A stretch of DNA of 11,521 bases, from NCBI GenBank assembly GCA_041674265.1, contig JBAYWC010000085.1, positions 1-11,521 of the forward strand. Direction: 5' to 3'. The DNA comes from QYQL01 sp041674265 (GTDB lineage Bacteria > Verrucomicrobiota > Verrucomicrobiia > Chthoniobacterales > Terrimicrobiaceae). Positions 5,442 through 11,366 of this stretch are shown here, piece by piece; within the stretch, counting starts at the first letter, position 1; the number at the start of each line of letters is the position of its first letter. The position numbers and the translations under genes are program-made. The notes beneath the pieces were generated by a model, which was given only the letters and a program-made list of their open reading frames with translations, made no database searches and was not told the origin of the DNA.

Positions 5442-6533
5442 ATGGCCAGCACGTTTGGAACATTGTTTCGGATATCGACATGGGGGGAGTCTCATGGCGG
5501 CGGGGTGGGCGTGGTGATCGACGGCTGCCCGCCCCGGCTTGCGCTCTCGGAGTCGGATCTCCAGCCGGACCTGGATCGCCGTCGTCCGGGACAGAGCGAT
5601 ATCGTCACGCCCCGCAAGGAGGAGGATGCCTGCGCGATCCTCTCGGGGGTTTTTCGCGGGCTCACCCTCGGAACCCCCATTTCGATCATGGTTCGGAACA
5701 CGGATGCGCGCCCGGAGGCGTACCGGGAAATGGAAACGCACTACCGCCCCTCGCATGCGGATTTCACTTACCAGGCCAAATACGGTGTCCGCAATTGGGA
5801 GGGTGGGGGACGGTCCTCGGCCCGCGAGACGATCGGCCGTGTCGCGGCGGCTGCCGTGGCGAAAAAGGTTCTCAAGACATTGTTTCCGGATCTCGAAATC
5901 CTGGCATGGGTGGCCGCGATCCACGACATCGGGGCCCGGGTGAATCCGGAGGCCGTCAGGGCCGCGGACATCGAGTCCAACCCGGTCCGCTGCCCGGACG
6001 CCGCGGCCGCGGCCCGCATGGTCGAACGGATCAGGCAGGTGCGGGGGGAAGGCGACAGCGTGGGAGGCCTCATCGAGGCGGTTGTCCGGGGCTGCCCGGT
6101 CGGGCTCGGGGAGCCGGTCTTCGACAGGCTGGAGGCGGATTTGGCCAAAGCGATGTTGAGCCTTCCCGCCACGAAAGGCTTCGAGATCGGCTCCGGGTTT
6201 TCCGGGACCCGGTTGCGGGGATCCGAGCACAACGATCCTTACAAAATGGAAGGCGGTCGCGTGCGGACGACGTCCAACCGCTCGGGCGGGGTTCAAGGCG
6301 GGATCAGCAACGGGGAGCCGGTTCATTTCCGCGTGGCCTTCAAACCCACCGCCACGATTTCGCGGGAGCAGCCGACGGTGACCGTCTCCGGCGGGGACTC
6401 GGCCTTGGCCGCGCGGGGCCGTCACGATCCGTGTGTTCTGCCGCGGGCGGTTCCCATGGTGGAAGCCATGACCGCGCTGGTCCTGTGCGATCATGCGCTC
6501 CGTCAACGCGGCCTGGATGCGCTTCCGCGATGA
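5442..6533 (+). CDS. aroC: Chorismate synthase
   Basis: Final step of the shikimate pathway: 5-enolpyruvylshikimate 3-phosphate to chorismate, using reduced FMN; cytoplasmic. The 363-residue length is typical. Family signatures are all present: FRISTWGESHG with catalytic-region His18, DLDRRRPGQ, RPSHADFTYQAKYG, GGGRSSARETIGRVAAAAVA, SGGVQGGISNGEP, and RHDPCVLPRAVPMVEAM near the end. The frame is open upstream to 5160, but that part reads over the end of the methyltransferase gene and has no family similarity; ATG 5442 gives the standard N-terminus (MASTFGTLF). The 100-nt gap to the methyltransferase stop shows no convincing promoter or terminator. Its TGA overlaps the ATG of the CvpA-family gene by 4 nt, heading a chain of overlapping genes through gatB. 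Confidence 0.97.
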   Translation: MASTFGTLFRISTWGESHGGGVGVVIDGCPPRLALSESDLQPDLDRRRPGQSDIVTPRKEEDACAILSGVFRGLTLGTPISIMVRNTDARPEAYREMETHYRPSHADFTYQAKYGVRNWEGGGRSSARETIGRVAAAAVAKKVLKTLFPDLEILAWVAAIHDIGARVNPEAVRAADIESNPVRCPDAAAAARMVERIRQVRGEGDSVGGLIEAVVRGCPVGLGEPVFDRLEADLAKAMLSLPATKGFEIGSGFSGTRLRGSEHNDPYKMEGGRVRTTSNRSGGVQGGISNGEPVHFRVAFKPTATISREQPTVTVSGGDSALAARGRHDPCVLPRAVPMVEAMTALVLCDHALRQRGLDALPR

Positions 6534-7396
6534 ACGTGTCCCACGGCTCACCGCTCTGGCAGGGGGTTCTCTTTTTCGCGGCATCCCTCTTCCTGCTCTG
6601 GGAATTGTGGTATGGCTGGCGGCGGGGAATCGTTCGAAGTGGCATCAACTTCTGCGCGTTCGTCTTTTCGGGATTTTTGGGAGTTCTTGCCGGGCAGGCC
6701 ACGGCATTCGTCGTGGAAAAGATTCTTCCCGGATACGGGTTTCTGGCCGGGGCCCTCGCCGGTTCGATGGTGACCCTCGTCGTTCTCTGCCTGGTTTTGT
6801 TCCTTGGGGCGGTTCTTTTCAAGCGAACCGGCCAACAGCCGTCCGGCCTGCTCCGCCTGTTTTACGGAATCGGCGGGGGATTTTTCGGACTGCTGACCGG
6901 GCTGTTGTTGCTGTGGGGAGGGATCACGATCATCCGCGCTTTTGGCATCGTTGCCGGGACGACGATGGGGGACCGTTCTCTTTCCGAAGCCCCGCTGCCG
7001 GCGAAGGCGCTCGTCACGCTGAAGGATTCCCTCGAGCTCGGCCCGGCGGGAAAACTTGTCGAGTCCGTGGATGTCGTCCCGCCGGACATATATGAACTGA
7101 TCCAGCGCATCGGCAAACTGATGTCCGACCAGGATGCGATGATGAGGTTTCTCGATTACCCGGGAGTTCAGGAAATCATGCAGCACCCGCGCATGGCCGC
7201 GCTGCTCAGGGATCCGGAGATCGTCCGCGATGCCCAGGAGCGGAATTTTTTGGGATTGATGCGGAGCCGGGGATTGCTGGATGCTGTGAACGACCCTTCG
7301 CTGCAGAAGCAGATCAGCCGTCTTGACCTGCAAAAAGCGCTCGATTACGCCTTTCCCGGGCCCCAATCTTCACCGTCTCCAGGAAAAAAACCATGA
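6530..7396 (+). CDS. CvpA-family membrane protein with helical C-terminal extension
   Basis: A 288-residue protein. The first half (about 10-137) carries four membrane helices in the CvpA arrangement, with WRRGIVRSGINF between helices 1 and 2. CvpA was named for colicin V production in E. coli and is linked to envelope homeostasis; its molecular role is unsettled. The second half (about 150-283) is soluble and helical, with Pro/Asp-spaced segments: YPGVQEIMQHPRMAALLRDP, then RSRGLLDAVNDPSL. The hPxmxxLLxDPE rhythm recalls STI1-type repeats, but I only note resemblance. ATG 6530 overlaps the aroC stop (ATGA), and the stop overlaps the gatB start the same way, so translational coupling is likely. 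The same frame is open upstream across aroC but has no meaning there. Confidence 0.85.
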   Translation: MNVSHGSPLWQGVLFFAASLFLLWELWYGWRRGIVRSGINFCAFVFSGFLGVLAGQATAFVVEKILPGYGFLAGALAGSMVTLVVLCLVLFLGAVLFKRTGQQPSGLLRLFYGIGGGFFGLLTGLLLLWGGITIIRAFGIVAGTTMGDRSLSEAPLPAKALVTLKDSLELGPAGKLVESVDVVPPDIYELIQRIGKLMSDQDAMMRFLDYPGVQEIMQHPRMAALLRDPEIVRDAQERNFLGLMRSRGLLDAVNDPSLQKQISRLDLQKALDYAFPGPQSSPSPGKKP

Positions 7397-8847
7397 CCGA
7401 ATACATCGCCACGATCGGACTCGAAGTCCATGTCCAGATCAAGACTCGCAGCAAGATGTTCTGCGCGTGCGCGGTGGAATTCGGGGCGGAACCCAACACG
7501 AATGTCTGCCCGGTTTGTCTCGGGCTTCCCGGCGCCCTGCCGGTCATGAACGAGGAGGCGCTCCGGCTGACCGCCCTCGCGGGGCTGATGCTCGGGTGCG
7601 AGATCGGACCGGTCTGCAAATTCGACCGGAAGAATTACTTCTATCCCGACATGCCGAAGAACTACCAGATCAGCCAGTATGATGTGCCGTTCTGTGTCGG
7701 GGGCGCGGTTCCGCTCCACGATCTGGCGTATCCGAAGGACGCCCAGAAATCGATCGCGACCAAGGACAAGAAAATCCGGCTTGTCCGCATCCACCTCGAG
7801 GAAGACGTGGCCAAGAGTTTTCACATGGAGACCGCCACGGGGATCGATTTCAACCGCGCGGGAACTCCGCTTCTCGAGATCGTGGGCGAGCCGGACATCG
7901 CCTCGCCGGAAGAAGCCTTCGCCTACCTGACCGTCCTCCAGCAACTCATGATCTATGGCGGGATCAGCGATGCCGACATGGAGAAAGGCCAGCTCCGGTG
8001 CGATGTGAACGTCTCGGTGCGCCCGGTGGGAACCGAAAAATTCGGCACCAAGATCGAGCTCAAGAACCTGAACTCGATATCCGGCGTACGGCGCGGTCTG
8101 GCCTACGAAATTCCGCGCCAGGTCGAAATCCTTCGCGGGGGAGGGGTTCTCGCGCAGGAGACCCGCCGCTGGGATGATATGCGCGGGGAGACCACGCTCA
8201 TGCGCATCAAGGAGAGCGCGCACGACTACCGCTATTTCCCCGACCCGGACCTCCTCCCTGTCCGCACCGAAACCCTCGTTGCTGCGGCGCGGGAACGGCG
8301 CCCGGAACTTCCTTGGGACAAGCGCGCGCGCTTTGTCGCCGACTTCGGAGTCAGCGATTACGATGCGTCGGTCCTCGCGAACGACCTTGATCTGGCGGCT
8401 TATTTCGAGACCGCGGCCAAGGGGGCCAGAAAACCCAAGAATGTCGCGAATTGGATTTTGAACGACCTCCAGAGCGCGTTGGCCCTGGCCTCGCTCGGCA
8501 TCCGCGATTGTCCGGTCCCGCCGGAGCGCCTGGATGAACTCGTCAACCTCATCGACGGGGGGACGATCAATTCCCGACAGGGAAAAGAGGTCTTCGCCGA
8601 GATGTTCGCCTCCGGAAAAAACGCCGCCCTGATCGTCGGGGAAAAAGGACTCAGCCAGGTGAGCGACACGGGCGCGATCGGCGGGCTCGCCGACGAGGTC
8701 ATCGCCGCCCATCCCGGTCCGGTCGCCGATTACAAATCCGGAAAGACGGGTGCCCTGAACTTTCTCAAAGGCCAGCTCATGAAGCTCTCCAAAGGGAAAG
8801 CCAACCCGGCGCTCGCCGGGGAAATCCTGGAAAAAAAATTACAATGA
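7393..8847 (+). CDS. gatB: Aspartyl/glutamyl-tRNA(Asn/Gln) amidotransferase subunit B
   Basis: GatB of the GatCAB complex, which converts Glu-tRNA(Gln) to Gln-tRNA(Gln), or Asp-tRNA(Asn) to Asn-tRNA(Asn), in organisms lacking the direct synthetase. The protein has 484 residues, close to the usual 475-480. It shows IGLEVHVQIKTRSKMFC at the start, a four-Cys zinc site (C24, C26, C39, C42), FDRKNYFYPDMPKNYQISQYD, the RIHLEEDVAKS block, DFNRAGTPLLEIV, RCDVNVSVRP, and EIKNLNS-type KIELKNLNSI. The C-terminal YqeY-like tail has ALNFLKGQLMKLSKGKANP. gatA and gatC are not in the window, so the subunits are encoded apart. It starts inside the end of the CvpA-family gene (ATGA), and its own stop overlaps the dehydrogenase remnant start in the same way. 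Confidence 0.97.
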   Translation: MTEYIATIGLEVHVQIKTRSKMFCACAVEFGAEPNTNVCPVCLGLPGALPVMNEEALRLTALAGLMLGCEIGPVCKFDRKNYFYPDMPKNYQISQYDVPFCVGGAVPLHDLAYPKDAQKSIATKDKKIRLVRIHLEEDVAKSFHMETATGIDFNRAGTPLLEIVGEPDIASPEEAFAYLTVLQQLMIYGGISDADMEKGQLRCDVNVSVRPVGTEKFGTKIELKNLNSISGVRRGLAYEIPRQVEILRGGGVLAQETRRWDDMRGETTLMRIKESAHDYRYFPDPDLLPVRTETLVAAARERRPELPWDKRARFVADFGVSDYDASVLANDLDLAAYFETAAKGARKPKNVANWILNDLQSALALASLGIRDCPVPPERLDELVNLIDGGTINSRQGKEVFAEMFASGKNAALIVGEKGLSQVSDTGAIGGLADEVIAAHPGPVADYKSGKTGALNFLKGQLMKLSKGKANPALAGEILEKKLQ

Positions 8848-8987
8848 TTCCCACAGCCCTCATCACAGGCGGGTCGCGCGGCATCGGCCGCGGGATCGCG
8901 CTCACCCTCGCAAAATCCGGAACCCGCGACCTCCTCGTCAACAATGCCGGAGTCGCTCCGAATGCCCGTGCCACGCATCATGCTTGA
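8844..8987 (+). pseudogene. Short-chain dehydrogenase/reductase remnant with internal deletion
   Basis: A 47-codon frame starts at an ATG overlapping the gatB stop. It encodes ALITGGSRGIGRGIALTLA (the SDR cofactor motif TGxxxGxG at the N-terminus) and then, after only five residues, DLLVNNAGVAP (the SDR strand-4 motif NNAG). In intact members about 55-60 residues separate these motifs. The frame then ends in ATHHA and a TGA, so the catalytic Tyr-x3-Lys and all later parts are absent. The best reading is a FabG-like reductase gene that lost an internal segment (junction near 8922-8928) and its 3' part (junction near 8970). The start codon and the ATGA overlap suggest the intact gene was once the last member of the aroC-gatB operon. 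The next gene now begins inside this remnant. Confidence 0.8.
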
Positions 8988-9657
8988 CGCCTGGACAGCC
9001 TGGATGGACCAGGGGATGCTCTGGATCGAGCAAAGCGGTTGGATCGGATGGATCTGGTTCATCGCTCTCTACACGCTTTCCTGCGTCCTGTTTTTGCCCG
9101 GTTCCGTGCTGAGCTTCGGCGCGGGGGCCGTCTATGGTTTTTGGTCGGGCACGCTCCTTGTTTCCCTGGGTTCCGTGGGAGGGGCTCTCGCGAATTTCGT
9201 ATGCACCCGCTACCTTCTCCGCGGCTGGATGGCCCGGAAATTTGCGGGAAGCAGGAAATTCCAGGCGCTCGATCATGCGGCCGCCATGGACGGGTGGAAG
9301 CTCGTCATGCTCACGCGGATCTCGCCGATTCTTCCCCACAGCCTCGTGAGCTGCGCCTTCGGGCTTTCGCGGATTTCTTTCCCGCGCTACATGCTTGCCT
9401 CTTGGATCGGATTTCTCCCCATCAGCGCCGCCTATGCCTATGGGGGGGCGGTGATCGGGCGGGCCGCCAAGGGGGGGCTGCACCAGGGCCCCTGGGCCTG
9501 GATCGCTTACACCGTCGAACTCGCCGTCACGGTCCTCGTCACCATCTGGATCACCCGCATCGCCCACAACGCGCTGCGCAGCCACGCGCCCGAGGTTGCC
9601 GAAGCCATCGCGGACGGGGAAGTCGCCCCATCCTCACCGGGCCGATCGGAGGCCTGA
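8980..9657 (+). CDS. VTT/DedA-type (TVP38/TMEM64) membrane protein
   Basis: A 225-residue integral membrane protein with a VTT (SNARE-associated, DedA-like) domain. Visible marks, numbered from ATG 8980: FLPGSVLSFGAGAVYGFWSG (38-57), GSVGGALANFVCTRYLLRGW, LTRISPILPHSLVSCAFGLS (111-130), and Y.LASWIGFLPISAAYAYGG. These match the PGS, aGxxFG, R.SP..P and G..P....Y.YG pattern of TVP38/TMEM64-type proteins, which are implicated in lipid transport across the membrane and envelope homeostasis. A C-terminal helix (about 175-197) and a polar tail follow. The start is unclear: ATG 8944, 8962, 8980 and 9004 are in frame. The first three lie inside the dehydrogenase remnant; 8980 gives the most natural N-terminus, and its ATG lies 5 nt before the remnant's TGA. 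No Shine-Dalgarno site is seen. Confidence 0.85.
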   Translation: MLDAWTAWMDQGMLWIEQSGWIGWIWFIALYTLSCVLFLPGSVLSFGAGAVYGFWSGTLLVSLGSVGGALANFVCTRYLLRGWMARKFAGSRKFQALDHAAAMDGWKLVMLTRISPILPHSLVSCAFGLSRISFPRYMLASWIGFLPISAAYAYGGAVIGRAAKGGLHQGPWAWIAYTVELAVTVLVTIWITRIAHNALRSHAPEVAEAIADGEVAPSSPGRSEA

Positions 9658-9680
9658 TGCCGTTCCCCCTGCCGCGAACA

Positions 9681-9706
9681 GGAGCGCGGGCATCCTGCCC
9701 GCCATC
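9681..9706 (+). repeat. Hairpin repeat, copy 2 (after the VTT gene)
   Basis: Second copy of the 26-bp element at 4153-4178, with 25 of 26 identical bases. Here the hairpin is perfect: GCGGGC, loop ATCCT, GCCCGC. It starts 23 nt after the VTT gene stop. A second hairpin with the same stem bases (9716-9732) and a T run follow. Confidence 0.75.
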
Positions 9707-9714
9707 TTCACCAA

Positions 9715-9742
9715 TGCGGGCCGGCCGCCCGCAATCCTTTTT
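9715..9742 (+). terminator. Rho-independent-like terminator after the VTT gene
   Basis: A 7-bp stem, TGCGGGC (9715-9721) with GCCCGCA (9727-9733) around a 5-nt loop, is followed 4 nt later by five T (9738-9742). It probably ends the gatB/VTT transcript before the reductase gene. The gap between stem and T run is slightly long. The stem repeats the core of the hairpin repeat immediately upstream. Confidence 0.55.
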
Positions 9743-9756
9743 CCGGTGAGTGGAAT

Positions 9757-9762
9757 GGGAGG
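9757..9762 (+). promoter_or_regulatory. Shine-Dalgarno site fixing the reductase GTG start
   Basis: GGGAGG lies 6 nt before GTG 9769. It is the clearest Shine-Dalgarno match at any gene start in the window and supports the GTG over later in-frame starts. Confidence 0.65.
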
Positions 9763-9768
9763 CGGACG

Positions 9769-10464
9769 GTGAAAAAAGTCGCAAACAGGCCGCTCGTCAC
9801 CGCCCATTTTGCCATGACCGCGGACGGCAAGACGAGCACGCGCGCTTTTACGCCCGCGCTCTTCACGTCTCCGGCCGACAAGTTCCGGTTGCAGGAAGTC
9901 CGGGCCGGGTCCGATGCCGTCATGGCAGGCCGGGGAACGGTTGCCACCGATTCCATGAGCATGGGGCTGTCGCGCCGGGACCTGCGCATGGGACGCGTCG
10001 CGCGCGGACTTCCGCCCGTGCCGCTGCGCGTGATCGTCTCGAACGCCGGACGTCTCGATCCCGGCTGGAAGGTTTTCAAATATTCCGCGTCTCCGCTTGT
10101 CATTTTTTCCACCCGGCGAATGCCGGTGCCGCTTCGCGCCGAGATCGCGCGCAAGGCCGAGCTTTTTCTCTTTCGAGGGCGGACCGTGGATTTGCAGAAG
10201 TCCCTGGAAATTCTCCGGGCCGAATTCGGCGTGAAGCGGCTGATCTGCGAAGGCGGAGGAACATTGCTGAAATCGCTCGCCTCGCTCGACCTCGTTGACG
10301 AAATCCGCCTCACCATCGCTCCGGTGATCTTTGGCGGGCGTCTGGCCCCCACGCTGACAGGGCGGCCGGGGGAATTTCTCACCCTTCCCCGCGAATTCGA
10401 GATCGCCCGGCAATCGGTCTTCAACGGCGAATGCTTCCTCGAACTGCGGCGCAAAAAGCGCTGA
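9769..10464 (+). CDS. RibD C-terminal-domain reductase (stand-alone)
   Basis: A 231-residue protein made only of the RibD C-terminal (dihydrofolate-reductase-like) domain, which in riboflavin synthesis reduces the ribosylamino-pyrimidine 5'-phosphate with NADPH. Family marks: TAHFAMTADGKTST (11-24), SPADKFRLQEVRAGSDAVMAG (34-54) with the following RGTVATD, and ICEGGGTLLKSL (159-170), then LVDEIRLTIAPVIFGG (175-190). No deaminase domain with its zinc-binding His/Cys motifs is attached and no other riboflavin gene is nearby. It may be the reductase partner of a separate deaminase, as in archaeal RIB7-type enzymes, or a paralogue acting on another substrate. The GTG start is supported by GGGAGG 6 nt upstream. 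It follows a terminator and precedes tRNA-Arg, so it is probably a single-gene unit; no promoter was identified. Confidence 0.85.
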   Translation: MKKVANRPLVTAHFAMTADGKTSTRAFTPALFTSPADKFRLQEVRAGSDAVMAGRGTVATDSMSMGLSRRDLRMGRVARGLPPVPLRVIVSNAGRLDPGWKVFKYSASPLVIFSTRRMPVPLRAEIARKAELFLFRGRTVDLQKSLEILRAEFGVKRLICEGGGTLLKSLASLDLVDEIRLTIAPVIFGGRLAPTLTGRPGEFLTLPREFEIARQSVFNGECFLELRRKKR

Positions 10465-10484
10465 GTTTACGGTTCCGCATAAGT

Positions 10485-10513
10485 TTGACCTGCCAGCCGG
10501 ATTTTGGGACAAT
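10485..10513 (+). promoter_or_regulatory. Candidate promoter of tRNA-Arg
   Basis: TTGACC (10485-10490, 5 of 6 matches) and GACAAT (10508-10513, 4 of 6 matches) are 17 bp apart, about 50 bp upstream of the tRNA. The predicted leader contains complementary hexamers CGGCTT (10515-10520) and AAGCCG (10549-10554), which could form a processing hairpin. Confidence 0.5.
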
Positions 10514-10561
10514 ACGGCTTGGCTTTCGGAATGGCGCGATACGTGCGGAAGCCGTCGATTT

Positions 10562-10634
10562 GCACCCGTAGCTCAGTGGATAGAGCACCGGACTTCTAAT
10601 CCGATGGTCGCTGGTTCGATCCCAGCCGGGTGCG
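10562..10634 (+). tRNA. tRNA-Arg, anticodon UCU
   Basis: A 73-nt cloverleaf. Acceptor GCACCCG pairs perfectly with CGGGTGC. The D arm GCTC/GAGC has an 8-nt loop. Anticodon loop CTTCTAA gives UCU, reading AGA/AGG arginine codons. The variable loop is 5 nt, and the T arm GCTGG/CCAGC encloses TTCGATC. Discriminator is G, and CCA is not encoded. One C-A mismatch lies at the top of the anticodon stem (27-43), the other four pairs being sound. A probable integrase remnant begins 138 nt downstream, so the gene may have served as an integration site. Confidence 0.96.
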
Positions 10635-10771
10635 CTTCTCATTTTACTCTGGAAACCGCATAAACACAGGGTTTGCGGGCGATCATCTGAAAAACTCGGC
10701 TTTGCATGGAACTGCTTAAAACTGCAAAGAAATGTTGAATATCGGGTAATTTTTGGGCAACTAGTAACGTC

Positions 10772-11056
10772 ATGAGAAAGGCGAACACCGGCATTTCAGA
10801 AATCAAAATCAATGGAATTACCCGCTACCGGGTAACATACGGGCACAGCATCCCCGGCAATCGTAGCGGGCTCGCGGAGGGATGTTCGCGCGGGCGGGCG
10901 TATCTCTCCCGAAACTCCCGCCTCCGCTTGTGCTACTCCCGGCGACTGCCGCGCCCGCCTGTGGCGATTGTGGCGCAAGCCAGCCCATCGCCGCAACTCC
11001 TCTTCCCCCGGATGCTCCACCCTGTCGCCGTAATAGGGCCAAATCACGCCGCATAG
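10772..11056 (+). pseudogene. Probable integrase N-terminus, then unrecognised sequence
   Basis: A 94-codon frame. Only its first 30-35 residues look meaningful: EIKINGITRYRVTYGHSIPG resembles the opening beta-strand (arm-binding, AP2-like) region of tyrosine recombinases, where a KR..F.T+.EAE motif should follow. Instead the frame passes at about 10865 into very GC-rich, Arg/Pro-rich sequence with no similarity I know. The SAM-like and catalytic domains (Arg...His-x-x-Arg...Tyr) are absent. Position downstream of a tRNA gene fits an integrated-element scar. The stretch 10866-11060 is open in other frames too, which reflects GC content, and shows nothing I can name; GGCGGGCG (10893-10900) and CGCCCGCC (10952-10959) form an inverted pair. 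The integrase call is tentative. Confidence 0.4.
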
Positions 11057-11060
11057 CATT

Positions 11061-11366
11061 TCAGGGGCGGCTTGCTTTTTTATGTGGGGCGGGAGCCTTG
11101 TGAAGCTTACGATTCCGTTCATTGGTTTCCAGGCCGGATTCCCCGTTGAGGTTCAGATCGAGTGTGACCACGGGGAACTCATCCCTTTCGACCTGGAGCA
11201 GGGTTTCCTCCATCGAGGCGGCAAATCGAACATCGTATTCCTCCGAGAAGCACAATTCGAAGAACCTGTGGACATGCTCCTCATCGTCGATGACCAAAAA
11301 CCGCTTTTTGGTTGTGGGAAGCATGGGTTGTGCCGTGAGGATTGGTCGCTTGAGCTTGGTTGTCAC
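11061..11366 (-). pseudogene. Truncated response-regulator receiver domain
   Basis: The first two thirds encode a CheY-like receiver domain: FLVIDDEEHVHRFF with the acidic pair D27-D28, and PVVTLDLNLNGESGLE with phospho-acceptor D70. After residue 80 (nucleotide about 11127) the sequence changes to a basic, Lys/Pro-rich tail (KLHKAPAPHKKASRP). The expected beta-4 Thr/Ser, the conserved Lys and any output domain are missing, so this is a gene fragment. Start options are GTG 11366 or ATG 11324 (MLPTTKKRFLVIDD, the more usual opening). TTAAAT (11378-11373) lies 7 nt before the GTG and could be a -10 element. It may have been a two-component regulator cut by the rearrangement that also truncated the integrase-like frame. 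Confidence 0.7.

Noticed and set aside
5480..6529. Upstream extension of the CvpA-family frame across aroC
   Set aside because: The frame is open only because of GC-rich codon bias; similarity and the membrane helices begin at ATG 6530, which has the ATGA overlap with the aroC stop.
5376..6584. A 402-codon minus-strand frame opposite aroC
   Set aside because: aroC on the other strand carries every family signature; the antisense frame shows none.
7345..8712. A 455-codon open frame on the minus strand opposite gatB
   Set aside because: It is entirely antisense to an unmistakable gatB, its composition is Arg/His/Asp-rich as expected from the reverse of GC-rich codons, and no motif is recognisable.
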